Shown: piece by piece, positions 1 to 9,456 of the stretch | How the letters are laid out: the number at the start of each line of letters is the position of its first letter | Position numbering within the stretch: the stretch's first letter is position 1 | Notes under the pieces: model-generated | What the model was told of the DNA's origin: nothing | Databases searched by the model: none | The model's input: only the letters and a program-made list of their open reading frames with translations | Assembly (NCBI RefSeq): GCF_000154725.1 | Contig: NZ_DS544873.1 | Span: 2,379,340-2,443,339 of the forward strand | Source: Kordia algicida OT-1 | Lineage (GTDB): Bacteria; Bacteroidota; Bacteroidia; Flavobacteriales; Flavobacteriaceae | DNA length: 64,000 bases | Direction of reading: 5' to 3' | Translations under genes and position numbers: made by a program

Positions 1-165
1 AATGCGTGGTTGCTCTATTCTAACAGATTGAACCAGCTCTATCACATCACTAGCAATACACTGTCGTTTCTCTTTTGAACGTATCGCTCGGTAATATACT
101 TGCCTGCTTACCCCAAGTAACTCACAAGTAGATGAGATACTTTCTCTGTAATGTATTCTAAACAT
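1..165 (-). CDS. IS3 transposase OrfB, N-terminal part only
   Basis: First 55 codons of the DDE integrase-type transposase, same as the start of the complete OrfB at 25282-26181. Only the N-terminal HTH_21-like region is in the window; the catalytic domain lies beyond position 1. It is expected to be made as an OrfAB fusion through the -1 frameshift heptamer A_AAA_AAC, here at 186-192 on the minus strand. Confidence 0.88.
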   Translation of the reverse strand, partial: MFRIHYRESISSTCELLGVSRQVYYRAIRSKEKRQCIASDVIELVQSVRIEQPRI

Positions 166-170
166 ATCGA

Positions 171-557
171 TTACTTGGGTTTGGAGTTTTTTCTGATAGG
201 AATATTAAACTCTTTTTCTGCTAAATCAATCATCATATCAAACAAAATAGCTTTCTTGTCAGCACGCTCCGCCAGATGTTCTGCACGAGCCTTCTGCTTT
301 TCTAACAGTTTGATTTTTTCTTCTAATTCTAAAATCTTTTGTTCTGGAGTCTTTGTCATAGAAAGTGGAGTTTGATTATGCCAATCAAAGTTACCATATT
401 TTTTTAACCAAGTTCTGATGGTAGATCCAGATTGTATACCATACTTTGATAAGACTTGTGAGCGTGTCAGTTTGCCCTGTTCAATCTCTTGAACTACTTG
501 GAGTTTAAAAGATAATGAATAATCTTTTTGAGTACGTTTTACATAATTTGTTTTCAT
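171..557 (-). CDS. IS3 transposase OrfA
   Basis: 128-residue protein identical to OrfA of the second copy. The N-terminal half is a helix-turn-helix of the transposase_8 type (SFKLQVVQEIEQG ... SGSTIRTWLKKYG), which binds the element ends. Residues of about 70-120 form a charged leucine-zipper-like coiled coil (LELEEKIKLLEKQKARAEH), used for multimerisation in this family. The stop lies 5 bases before the orfB ATG, in the -1 frame relationship typical of IS3 elements. Confidence 0.93.
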   Translation of the reverse strand: MKTNYVKRTQKDYSLSFKLQVVQEIEQGKLTRSQVLSKYGIQSGSTIRTWLKKYGNFDWHNQTPLSMTKTPEQKILELEEKIKLLEKQKARAEHLAERADKKAILFDMMIDLAEKEFNIPIRKNSKPK

Positions 558-609
558 TACGCTTAAAATTTAGTGTAACGCTATTTCAGGACGAGACAAT
601 ATTAAAACA

Positions 610-653
610 AAAAAAGTCTTTGCGAATACATTTATATTTACAAAGACTTTTTT
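610..653 (-). terminator. Intrinsic terminator of the 58-aa precursor gene
   Basis: Perfect 13-bp stem (610-622 with 641-653, core AGTCTTTG/CAAAGACT) and an 18-base loop. Read on the minus strand it ends in a run of seven T. It lies 20 bases after the stop of the small precursor gene and 11 bases before the IS end. Confidence 0.8.
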
Positions 654-672
654 ATGTATTTTGTAGTATTAT

Positions 673-849
673 TTACCTTTGCGGTGTTTTATCAACTGGA
701 GCGCTTGCCAACGTGTGGTCGCAACAACTACAGGTTGGATCGTCACAATCATCAACTCTATGGTTTAGATTTAAATCTCCTTTAAATCCTCCTAATAGCG
801 TTTCTTTTTCGTGTACTTTAAGTACTTTTATTTTCTTATTTGTTTTCAT
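673..849 (-). CDS. Small RiPP-like precursor peptide, Cys-rich core
   Basis: 58-residue ORF found by reading the minus strand. It begins MKTNKKIKVLKVHEKETLLG and has a double-glycine leader end (LLGGFK, residues 19-23). The following part has a cysteine cluster DDCDDPTCSCC (Cys at about 35, 40, 42, 43), then a short hydrophilic tail. The leader shares KVH.KET with the peptide at 8898-9080, and the charged start, LxV/L motif and GG match the leaders of Bacteroidota class I lanthipeptide-like precursors. A terminator follows directly. No modification enzyme or transporter is nearby. The core has few Thr/Ser, so another cysteine-based modification or a plain bacteriocin is possible. Family assignment is inferred from motif only. 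Confidence 0.62.
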   Translation of the reverse strand: MKTNKKIKVLKVHEKETLLGGFKGDLNLNHRVDDCDDPTCSCCDHTLASAPVDKTPQR

Positions 850-1133
850 AATATGAATTTGTTTTAATGGTAATACAACACAATATAGTCATTATTTTAA
901 CACCATACGAATTTTCTTTGCGCTTTATGACTCATTTTCGGCAAAAAAGGTGTTAATCCTGAACACTTTATAGTGCTTTTCTTCCTTTTTGAAATGCAAG
1001 AATTAAAACCTGCTTTGCTTTTACCTATTTCCTGCGGTGCTTTTGATGAAAACCTCCGCTACTTTTCACCTTTTCCTGCGGTGCTTTTGGTGGTTTCCTG
1101 CGGTACTTTTTTCACATGATGGTGTATTGGTAT
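850..1133. repeat. Intergenic stretch with three copies of CCTGCGGTGCTTTT
   Basis: No gene seen. The 14-mer CCTGCGGTGCTTTT occurs at 1031-1044 and 1075-1088 and as CCTGCGGTACTTTT at 1097-1110, with partial relatives at 1010-1023 and 1052-1066. The spacing is irregular (44 and 22 bases). The words resemble the CTGCTTTGCTTTTAGAC words at about 18640-18660 and 33130-33155, so this is probably a decayed copy of a dispersed intergenic repeat. Confidence 0.55.
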
Positions 1134-1143
1134 TACAAAAAAA

Positions 1144-1166
1144 GCTGTCTAACTTTTTTAGACAGC
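1144..1166 (-). terminator. Terminator of the aspartyl-protease-like gene
   Basis: Stem GCTGTCTAA (1144-1152) with TTAGACAGC (1158-1166), flanked by A/T runs; on the minus strand it is followed by seven T. It sits about 45 bases after the stop of the gene at 1210-2418. Confidence 0.75.
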
Positions 1167-1209
1167 CTTTTGTATGGAATTTGATGCTAGAATTTATTTT
1201 TTACCTCGC

Positions 1210-2418
1210 TTATTCGTAAATACTATATTCAGGAAGTAAGGTAATTACTTTTCCATCACTTTTGGTAATGCTAAGTTTTTCTCCTTTGTGAAGTAATTCT
1301 AATTGAAAATTTCTGAGCGCTACATTGTCTTTAAAGTCAGCAGCTTTTTTCCCATTGATTTCTATGATTTCATCTCCAAGTTTCAAGTCTTGATTTCCTT
1401 TGGTATTTGGATTGTTGTAAATACCGATAATTTTTAATTTGTCTTCTAATTTGAAAATAATAACTCCGTGTTTTTTTTCAGGCGAAGTCTTCATTTTGGT
1501 TTTTCTAGTACTTAAAATGATTTCATTAGTATTACTATTGATGATACAGTTGTAGTTTCGTAACATCTTGTTACCAATACGCGCTCCTCTTTCTGAAGAT
1601 GTTATAAATAATTTGATAGGATGTGCTAAAATGGTATCTCCAATTTTATACGTAAAGTCTTTAATGTAATAGCCAACATCTGGTTTTGACAAACCGCCAA
1701 CAGACATTCCTGAAACACCTTCATACGTAGCTTTTTTAGAGTCTTTAAATAATTCTAGCGCATTAATAGTGACTTCAATATCATCACTGGTAGAGCCAAA
1801 ATCTATTTCGACACCATCTTTAATTCCATTGATTTCTAGAGAAGTAAACATGGTATTATAATCATTCAATACAAAAGGAATTACTATACCTTCTCCGTTG
1901 AATGGTTTTTGAGAAACCACCACATAGTTTTTGTCAAAGTTAAATTTCCAGTTTAATCGTTTGGTAATTGTTGCCCCCAAAACTCCATGGACTTCATCTC
2001 CAAAACCTGCTAACGATTCGATATCAAGCAATAGAAAAGGAGTTTGTTGTATTGTGTGACTACCTACTGTGATTTCTTTTGCTATTTTCAAATCCATATC
2101 TACTTGGTTGTTTACACCATCAGTCGCAGTAATTGTGTTTGCTTTTGTGTAATCTGTAAGTTGAAGTTTTTTCACCAGATTGCTATCAATTGCGGAAAAA
2201 GAGAAACCATTGTCCCACATAAATTTGAGCTCTTGGTCATTGACTTTCATTTTTAGTACAATCAAGTCATTGACAATCCTGATAGGAATTGTGTCTCTGT
2301 TTGTATTTTGAAGTAGTTTACCCTGATTTGCTACTTTTTTTATTTCCTCATCATTATGCTCTTGAGCCAAGGACGATGTCACAATGAGTGTTAGGATTGA
2401 TAAAATTATGTATTTCAT
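1210..2418 (-). CDS. Secreted aspartyl-protease-like protein with C-terminal PDZ domain
   Basis: 402 residues. A signal peptide (MKYIILSILTLIVTSSLA) directs it to the periplasm or beyond. Two retropepsin/pepsin-like lobes follow. The first active-site loop reads MWDNGFSFSAID (Asp69) where DTG/DSG is usual; the second reads VEIDFGSTSDD (around residue 205), again not strict DTG/DSG. Residues of about 320-395 form a PDZ-like domain (LKLGDEIIEINGKKAADF). Bacteroidota have many such aspartyl protease/PDZ proteins; substrate unknown. The altered loops (DNG, DFGS) keep both Asp but may lower or change activity. It stands alone between terminators. Confidence 0.8.
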   Translation of the reverse strand: MKYIILSILTLIVTSSLAQEHNDEEIKKVANQGKLLQNTNRDTIPIRIVNDLIVLKMKVNDQELKFMWDNGFSFSAIDSNLVKKLQLTDYTKANTITATDGVNNQVDMDLKIAKEITVGSHTIQQTPFLLLDIESLAGFGDEVHGVLGATITKRLNWKFNFDKNYVVVSQKPFNGEGIVIPFVLNDYNTMFTSLEINGIKDGVEIDFGSTSDDIEVTINALELFKDSKKATYEGVSGMSVGGLSKPDVGYYIKDFTYKIGDTILAHPIKLFITSSERGARIGNKMLRNYNCIINSNTNEIILSTRKTKMKTSPEKKHGVIIFKLEDKLKIIGIYNNPNTKGNQDLKLGDEIIEINGKKAADFKDNVALRNFQLELLHKGEKLSITKSDGKVITLLPEYSIYE

Positions 2419-2593
2419 ATTCTTTTTTAGAGTTTGAGATGTGTTTAATTGACTTTTGTCAGTAGGATTATATTCTTACTGATTTGAATTTAATCAAAAT
2501 ACAATTTCTCATATTAGTAGTATGCACAAAGATTTTGTTACGAATTTTGATGTCATTTAATACCAAATCTTTCATGAAATATAAGATACAAAA

Positions 2594-2620
2594 AAAAGCT
2601 CCTCAAATTGAGAAGCTTTT
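2594..2620 (-). terminator. Terminator of yidC
   Basis: 13-bp stem (2594-2606 with 2608-2620; AAAAGCT...AGCTTTT). On the minus-strand RNA the one non-Watson-Crick pair is a G-U wobble and a U-run follows, so it fits yidC transcription. Confidence 0.78.
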
Positions 2621-2644
2621 GTGTAATGTATTTACTGTTGTAAA

Positions 2645-4567
2645 TTATTTTTTACTGTTTGCTTTTTTCTGCGCTTCGGCTTGTTCCATCATTTGCTGCA
2701 TTTTCTTTTGGAATCTGTTCTGCTTTTTCGGCTTCTTTTTGTTTTCCTCAATTTGTGCATGAATTTTATCGTTGTCAATGATGTAGTTTTTGATGACTAA
2801 CATGATTCCGATCGTAATTAAGTTCGATACGAAATAGTATAAACTCAATCCACTTGCGTAGTTGTTAAAGAAGAATAACATCATTAATGGAGAGAAATAC
2901 ATCATGTATTTCATCATTTTACTCATGTCTGGCATTCCTTCTTGCGTTGGTTGCTGCATAGAACTCATTTGCTGGCCTGTAGTCATTCGCATATAGAAGA
3001 AGATGGCAATAGACGCTAAGATTGGAAATAAACTGATGTGATCTCCATATACAGGAATATTGAAAGGCAATTGAGCAATAGTATCGTATGACGATAAATC
3101 TTCTGCCCAAAGGAAGCTTTTTTGACGTAATTCAAACGCAGATGGGAAGAACATGAATAAGGCATAGAATACTGGAATTTGCATCAATGCAGGAATACAA
3201 CCTGCCATTGGACTCACGCCAGCTTTACCATATAGTTTCATGGTTTCTTGCTGCTTTTTCATTGCATCGTCTTTGTACTTTTCGTTGATTTCGTTGATCT
3301 CTGGACGAATTACTTTCATTTTTGCCTGTGATAGATACGACTTGTACGTAATTGGCGATAGTAATAAACGAACTAAAATTGTCATCACAATAATAGCAAT
3401 TCCCGCAGGTAAGAACGAACTTAACAATCCGAATAACGGAATTAGGAAGAAACGATTGATCCAACCAAAAATTCCCCAACCTAATGGAACGATTTCGTCT
3501 AAGTTTCTATCGTATTTGGATAGGATATCATAATCCGTTGGACCGTGATATAAATCCATGGTGTAATTTAATTCTCCGCCTTTTAATTCTAAAGGAATCG
3601 TTGCGCCAAAGTTCTTTAAGAACTCCACATCTTTTTCTGGCATTTCGCTGTCTACGATGTTTTCTGTTGAGATGGTAGCCGTTTTGAAAGGATCATCTGT
3701 CAGTAAGATAGACGTAAAGAAATGTTGTTTGTAGCCTAACCACGTAACATCGTTTATTTTTTCTTCGTCAGTCGCTTGCCCTAGGTAACTGTCTTTTCCA
3801 TCGTCGTATTCGTAGTGTAAATCTGTATAACGGTTTTCATAAGTTACACTTTTTGCATGTCTGAAACTTTTCAGTTTCCACTCCATGTTGATTGGCTGAC
3901 TTGCGTTGATGACACCATTTAATCCTTGTGAACGAACCGAAAAATCAACCATATAATCGTCTTTGATTTCGTATCTGTACTCCAAGTATTTATCTGCAGC
4001 AACTTTCAGTTTCATGGAAAGTACTTTGCTGTCTCCATTTTCAGAATAGTTCGGTTCAAAAGCTAAATCTTTCGTATTAATTACTCGATTATCAGTCGTT
4101 GTCAAGTTCAATCCGAAAGAAGCATTTCCGTCTTTTACTAGATATACAGGAAGTGAATCATAGGTTACCAAAGGTTCAAATTCGCCTTTTACCATTTGTC
4201 CTTTTACGCGTGCTTCAACAATTTGCCCACCTTTGTTACTTATTTTTAAAGAAAGTAATTGGTTTTCAAGCGTAGTTACTTTGTCTGCCGAAACTTTATC
4301 AGCGTTGTATCCGAAAGCGCCAAGCGAACTTTTGTATTGAGCTACTTGCGTAGAATCGGAAAGATTAAGTATAGTTTCTTTAGTAGCATTTGTTGCTGCT
4401 GTTATACTGTCTTGCTTTACAACTTGCTCCATTTTTGCTTTTTCAGCTTCTGCAGCAGCAATTTCTTCTTCGGTAGGTTTGGTACTGTTATACCAATATA
4501 CAGCAATTAAGGCAATTAAAGCAAGGCCTATGAATTGTTTGTAATCAAACTTGTTTTCTTCTTCCAT
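2645..4567 (-). CDS. yidC: Membrane protein insertase YidC
   Basis: 640 residues, the usual length for Bacteroidota YidC. It inserts proteins into the inner membrane, with or without SecYEG. One N-terminal membrane helix (about residues 12-26) is followed by a long periplasmic beta domain (about 60-350) and the conserved membrane core: GWGIFGWINRFFLIPLFGLL, TILVRLLLSPITYKSYLSQAK, KAGVSPMAGCIPALMQIPVF and two further helices near YFSPLMMLFFFNN. The tail is Lys/Gln rich, as expected for a ribosome-contacting end. pyrG lies directly upstream with its own terminator between, an order common in Flavobacteriia. Confidence 0.97.
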   Translation of the reverse strand: MEEENKFDYKQFIGLALIALIAVYWYNSTKPTEEEIAAAEAEKAKMEQVVKQDSITAATNATKETILNLSDSTQVAQYKSSLGAFGYNADKVSADKVTTLENQLLSLKISNKGGQIVEARVKGQMVKGEFEPLVTYDSLPVYLVKDGNASFGLNLTTTDNRVINTKDLAFEPNYSENGDSKVLSMKLKVAADKYLEYRYEIKDDYMVDFSVRSQGLNGVINASQPINMEWKLKSFRHAKSVTYENRYTDLHYEYDDGKDSYLGQATDEEKINDVTWLGYKQHFFTSILLTDDPFKTATISTENIVDSEMPEKDVEFLKNFGATIPLELKGGELNYTMDLYHGPTDYDILSKYDRNLDEIVPLGWGIFGWINRFFLIPLFGLLSSFLPAGIAIIVMTILVRLLLSPITYKSYLSQAKMKVIRPEINEINEKYKDDAMKKQQETMKLYGKAGVSPMAGCIPALMQIPVFYALFMFFPSAFELRQKSFLWAEDLSSYDTIAQLPFNIPVYGDHISLFPILASIAIFFYMRMTTGQQMSSMQQPTQEGMPDMSKMMKYMMYFSPLMMLFFFNNYASGLSLYYFVSNLITIGIMLVIKNYIIDNDKIHAQIEENKKKPKKQNRFQKKMQQMMEQAEAQKKANSKK

Positions 4568-4595
4568 CTAATCGTTAATTTATACTCATCTTATA

Positions 4596-4625
4596 AAAAG
4601 GCATCTACATTGGTAGACACCTTTT
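4596..4625 (-). terminator. Terminator of pyrG
   Basis: Arms 4596-4608 and 4613-4625 (AAAAGGCATCTAC / GTAGACACCTTTT). On the plus strand two pairs mismatch, but on the minus-strand RNA both become G-U wobbles, giving a 13-bp stem with a U tail. The hairpin is thus better for pyrG. Confidence 0.78.
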
Positions 4626-4665
4626 GTGTTGTTTTGTTACTCAAAAAAGCAACCATTTTCTATTT

Positions 4666-6387
<1,722 letters not shown>

Positions 6388-6453
6388 TCAAGTGTATTCA
6401 ACCTTTGTATTTTTTTCTGATAAAACTGATTATCAGTGCGCTATGTTTTGCTT

Positions 6454-6813
6454 TTAGGAAGTTTCTGTGTCATCTGTATTTTCATCTGTCTTTGTGACCA
6501 AGCCAATAGCGGTATTTATAACCGTATCGAGAATGCTGTTTTTTAAGTGACCGAGTTTTATTTTAGAAACGCCCGCAGCGTATAATCCTTTTAAAACTAC
6601 CAAGTCTTTTTGGCTTTCTACTAACCATTTGTAGTCTTGTGGCGTTAGGTTTCCTTCTGCTAATAAAGTTGTCCAGCGTTCTAATTTCGCTTTGGAAGCT
6701 TCTAGAAAGTCTTGTACATCTTTTTTTGATTCAGTTTTTAAGTCGTCAAACTTTGCACCCATTAGTTCTAATAGGTTTCCTTTTATTTCTTTTAGTACGT
6801 TTTTGAAATCCAT
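6454..6813 (-). CDS. Unknown 119-aa helical protein, last gene of amidase operon
   Basis: Not recognised. The sequence is mostly predicted helix (DFKNVLKEIKGNLLELMGAKF, SKAKLERWTTLLAEG), with no signal peptide. One weakly hydrophobic segment at about residues 92-106 (ILDTVINTAIGLV) is followed by an acidic tail rich in Asp, Glu and Thr. It starts 20 bases after the lipoprotein gene at 6834-7298 and is probably co-transcribed with it and with the amidase. The position beside a signal-less amidase and a lipoprotein allows, but does not show, a role in cell-wall access or lysis. Confidence 0.75.
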   Translation of the reverse strand: MDFKNVLKEIKGNLLELMGAKFDDLKTESKKDVQDFLEASKAKLERWTTLLAEGNLTPQDYKWLVESQKDLVVLKGLYAAGVSKIKLGHLKNSILDTVINTAIGLVTKTDENTDDTETS

Positions 6814-6833
6814 TTTTGTGTGTTGTTATGTCG

Positions 6834-7298
6834 TTATTGTAAACCTAAAAGTCCTTGTAGTCGTTTTTCTGCGGCAGGATCTTTTTTTCCTTCGTATTGT
6901 AAGATCAAATCGAGTGCTTCTACTACCTGTCCTTTTGCTTCGTTGATAAAGAATGATGATAGTTTTCCTTCTTCTTTCCAACGTTTTAAGAATCCTGCGA
7001 TGAATTTTTTATCAGGATTTGCCATCATTTTCCACATGGCATAACTGATTTGATTGTTGGGTCTATTTTTTTGGTATTCGAGCATTTTTGCTAGTTCGCC
7101 TTCAAGGTGTTCAATGGCTTCTGTTTGCGAAACGTATTGCATGGTTGCTTTATCCATGAGTCGCGTGGCATCTACTTTGAGTTCTGTTCCTTTTTGATAG
7201 GAATATTGGTCAAAAACTGGTGCGCGTAATGAGGTACATGAAGAAACCAATAGAAGTGCTACAACACTTAGGTATACTGCATAAAAACGTGTTTTCAT
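6834..7298 (-). CDS. Unknown lipoprotein, middle gene of amidase operon
   Basis: 154 residues with a clear lipoprotein signal (hydrophobic stretch ending LLLVSSC, Cys21). The mature part is charged and mostly helical (QTEAIEHLEGELAKMLEYQ, DKKFIAGFLKRWKEEGK). No known family recognised. It lies 17 bases after the amidase stop and 20 bases before the 119-aa gene. A small helical lipoprotein next to an endolysin-like amidase is reminiscent of an o-spanin, but this is only a contextual comparison. Confidence 0.77.
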   Translation of the reverse strand: MKTRFYAVYLSVVALLLVSSCTSLRAPVFDQYSYQKGTELKVDATRLMDKATMQYVSQTEAIEHLEGELAKMLEYQKNRPNNQISYAMWKMMANPDKKFIAGFLKRWKEEGKLSSFFINEAKGQVVEALDLILQYEGKKDPAAEKRLQGLLGLQ

Positions 7299-7315
7299 AG
7301 TTGTTTTTGTTATGA

Positions 7316-7912
7316 TTAAAATAATTCTTGTTTTACTCTTTTAATGGCATCTACATGATAGCGAATGACTTTTAATCGTCCTTCACGCGTCATTAAGATA
7401 GATTTACATTCTTCTTCATTGTCCATAAAGAAGTTTTCTGTTAAGATGGCTGGCATTCGTGTATGTTTTAACACGTAGAAGTTTTTTTCTTTGTCTAAAT
7501 CGCCATCCGAGAAATCGGTACGCAATCGACGATTTGGAAATTCTCTTTTGAATTCTTCTCCAAATACGGTAGCAATTCGGTCACTTTTGGTGTTACGCAT
7601 AGAAGTAAATATTTCGCTTCCATGTCCGCCACCAGCATTGGAATGTACGCTGAGATAGAAACAGTTTCGCGAGCCGTATTTGTTGGCTCTACGCACGCGT
7701 GTTTGAAGTGTGACATCTCTGTATTCTGCGGCAATGTTATCGTACGGAATACGAAGTTTTGTGAGTTCTTCAATGATTCCGTTTACGATAGCTCTGTTGA
7801 ATTCGCCTTCAAATAGTTGCGAACCATCATTCCAAATTGGAGAACGTTTTCCGGGTGTTTGATAGGTTCCATTGATGATTCCGCCGTGTCTATTGTCTAG
7901 TAATACGATCAT
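7316..7912 (-). CDS. N-acetylmuramoyl-L-alanine amidase (Amidase_3), no signal peptide
   Basis: 198 residues. It is expected to cut the bond between N-acetylmuramic acid and the stem peptide of peptidoglycan. Zinc-site motifs: VLLDNRHGG (His9; the family more often has DxGHGG), acidic residues in LFEGEFNR (35-37), YLSVHSNAGG (His90) and the catalytic-Glu motif AILTENFFMDN (Glu159). The protein starts straight at the catalytic domain, with no signal peptide, linker or binding domain, unlike periplasmic AmiC-type enzymes. That architecture is typical of phage endolysins or proteins released by another route. It leads a tight three-gene operon. Confidence 0.88.
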   Translation of the reverse strand: MIVLLDNRHGGIINGTYQTPGKRSPIWNDGSQLFEGEFNRAIVNGIIEELTKLRIPYDNIAAEYRDVTLQTRVRRANKYGSRNCFYLSVHSNAGGGHGSEIFTSMRNTKSDRIATVFGEEFKREFPNRRLRTDFSDGDLDKEKNFYVLKHTRMPAILTENFFMDNEEECKSILMTREGRLKVIRYHVDAIKRVKQELF

Positions 7913-8163
7913 AATATATGTCTGTGTTTAAACAAAAAATCCTTTCGTTTCTACTTCAAAAAGCAATTAAAATTTACTGATGAAGTTTCTATAAAAGGGG
8001 AATTCTTAAAGGTATGGAATATTTGAGAACCACAAAAAGGGGAAAATCACCTTTTTTTGTAGTTGCAGGTTAACTATTTATGAATGTATGGTAGAAGTTA
8101 TTAGAATTTGAATACCTACCTTATATATATGTATTTTAAGAATAGTATTGTTTGCATATAACA
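7913..8163. other. Intergenic, no gene seen
   Basis: A-T rich stretch between the amidase gene and a precursor terminator. It presumably holds the promoter of the minus-strand amidase operon, but I found no exact TAnnTTTG box close to the ATG. Confidence 0.5.
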
Positions 8164-8206
8164 GAAGCTATCTGTTTCTGAATATTCCTAAGAAACAGAT
8201 AGCTTC
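8164..8206 (-). terminator. Strong hairpin downstream of the 72-aa precursor
   Basis: Perfect 16-bp stem (8164-8179 with 8191-8206; GAAGCTATCTGTTTCT) and an 11-base loop, 53 bases after the precursor stop. No long T-run follows on either strand, so it may act as a terminator or as an RNA 3' stabiliser. The GAAGCTAT part of the stem recurs in the hairpin at 8808-8849 after the next precursor. Confidence 0.62.
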
Positions 8207-8259
8207 AATAGTATTTGTGCTAAAAGGTCTTTTGAAAGTTTAAAAAACCTTTTTATTAT

Positions 8260-8478
8260 TTAACAATCTTCAGTATAATCAGCTACGCATATCATCCAAT
8301 TATATGTTTTATTTGGACAATCACAACTGTCGACACAACTACCTCCTAGTCCTTCTGATACAGCTGGAGTTATAGTAACTATTGTTGTCGTAATTTTGGC
8401 TCCTCCTGTTACTTCGTTTAATTTACTAATCGTTTCTTTTTGAAAACTCAGTTTTTCAATACTTCTTTTTTTCTTCAT
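8260..8478 (-). CDS. RiPP-like precursor (class I lanthipeptide-type leader), 72 aa
   Basis: The leader MKKKRSIEKLSFQKETISKL then NEVTGG matches the Bacteroidota pattern K-rich start, LxLxKxTIxxLN and a GG-like end (residues 25-26). The core (27-72) is rich in Thr (ITTTIVTIT) and has six Cys, in a C..C.C cluster (GGSCVDSCDCPNK) and the last third (MICVADYTEDC). Thr plus Cys would allow lanthionine rings; without a LanB/LanC in the window the modification is unproven. It shares its first six residues with the peptide at 8898-9080. A hairpin follows. Confidence 0.78.
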   Translation of the reverse strand: MKKKRSIEKLSFQKETISKLNEVTGGAKITTTIVTITPAVSEGLGGSCVDSCDCPNKTYNWMICVADYTEDC

Positions 8479-8807
8479 AATAAATGTTTTAATGTTAGAT
8501 AAAACTCATAGGTATTCTGAAAAGAATGATAAAATTTCGATACGCAATGAATGCGTCAAATATATCTACATAAAAAACTCAAACGCACTATTCATAAAGC
8601 TTTGTGATAGATTACCACTGAAATAGTGATGAATTAAAAGTAAGATGTGATAAAATAAGACTTTTTTGGGATGATTTTTTAACAACTACACCTATACATT
8701 TATATCCCAAAATATACTTATATGGACTAGGCATTGAAGTAATAAATCTTTCCTTTACGACATGATAAAATTCTTATTTGTAAAACTGTCGCCGAGATAG
8801 TATAAAG
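8479..8807. other. Intergenic between two precursor genes, no gene seen
   Basis: Low-complexity A-T rich sequence. Apart from the expected promoter region of the precursor at 8260-8478 I see no ORF of note on either strand. Confidence 0.5.
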
Positions 8808-8849
8808 AAATGAAGCTATTCGTCTTTAAAAAGAAAAATAGCTTCATTT
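8808..8849 (-). terminator. Terminator of the 60-aa precursor
   Basis: Perfect 13-bp stem AAATGAAGCTATT (8808-8820) with 8837-8849, 16-base loop, 48 bases after the precursor stop. Confidence 0.72.
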
Positions 8850-8897
8850 TTATACATCACGATATATCCGTAAAATTTTTCACAGCTTCTTTATATC

Positions 8898-9080
8898 TCA
8901 TGGATCACCATGAGTAAACGAATGGTCAATTTTGTCTCGATTACAATCCCAAATAATTGTATAAATCACTATTAGCCCTTCTGTTACCGTAGTTGTTACA
9001 GCTCCTCCTTTAATTGTGTTTAAATTACTAATTGTTTCTTTGTGAACTTTTAGTTTTTGAATACTTCTTTTTTTCTTCAT
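8898..9080 (-). CDS. RiPP-like precursor, 60 aa, one-Cys core
   Basis: Start set at the ATG 9078-9080, giving MKKKRSIQKLKVHKETISNL then NTIKGG, a leader nearly the same as the 72-aa peptide. A longer reading to 9173 would add 31 hydrophobic residues that the sister peptides lack. The core (AVTTTVTEGL...) has Thr residues but only one Cys (WDCNRD), so it cannot form several lanthionine rings; it may be a decayed copy or carry another modification. The untranslated sequence just before both ATGs is alike (AATAAATRTTTTRATRTT), which suggests duplication. Confidence 0.7.
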   Translation of the reverse strand: MKKKRSIQKLKVHKETISNLNTIKGGAVTTTVTEGLIVIYTIIWDCNRDKIDHSFTHGDP

Positions 9081-9207
9081 AATAAATATTTTGATATTTA
9101 GGTAACAAACATATAGTGCTGTGAGAAAAGAAAAAAGAATTGTTAGTGACGTTTTATAAAGTGTCAACAGCAATTAACATCATGTATTAGTAGAAGAAAA
9201 ATGGTAA

Positions 9208-9456
9208 TTACTGTTTTTGAAAATGTCGCTGAATATTCCGAATCATCGGTTCTAAACCATTGATTTTGATATCAAGCATTTGTTCCATTTGTTTGCCGAG
9301 TTTTCCTTTGGGAAATCCTTTTTGTCGGTACCAAATCAAATAGCGTTCAGGTAAGTTAACCAAGTAGCTACCTTCGTATTTTCCGAAAGGCATTTTGGCG
9401 TGTGCCAATTCTATGAGAAGTTTTTGTTGCGCTTCTTTGTTGGGGAAATCAGTCAT
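9208..9456 (-). CDS. DUF3820 family protein
   Basis: 82 residues from the ATG at 9454-9456 (MTDFPNKEAQQKLLIELA). The core MPFGKYEG..LVNLPERYLIWYRQKGFPKGKLG is the signature of the short DUF3820 family, whose fold resembles part of the exonuclease-associated domain also seen here at the end of the gene at 31594-32367 (FSFGKHKGKKVAKV). Function unknown. The start overlaps the end of the DUF922 gene by 8 bases, indicating translational coupling. Confidence 0.85.
   Translation of the reverse strand: MTDFPNKEAQQKLLIELAHAKMPFGKYEGSYLVNLPERYLIWYRQKGFPKGKLGKQMEQMLDIKINGLEPMIRNIQRHFQKQ

Larger units (their letters stand above)
1..598 (-). mobile_element. IS3-family insertion sequence, copy 1 (cut by window edge)
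   Basis: The outer end at 598 reads TGTCTCGTCCTGAAATAGCG on the minus strand, the same terminal inverted repeat as the complete copy at 24849-26227. I compared the shared 598 bases by eye: the encoded OrfA is identical and the only base change I found is at position 4, a silent change in orfB. The rest of orfB and the other end lie outside the window. The near identity suggests recent transposition or gene conversion. Confidence 0.93.

Noticed and set aside
515-856. 113-aa plus-strand ORF
   Set aside because: It runs across the IS end, a terminator hairpin and antisense to the better supported precursor gene; composition is low complexity.
9081-9173. N-terminal extension of the 60-aa precursor
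   Set aside because: The added 31 residues are absent from the sister precursors and the internal ATG matches their common start.
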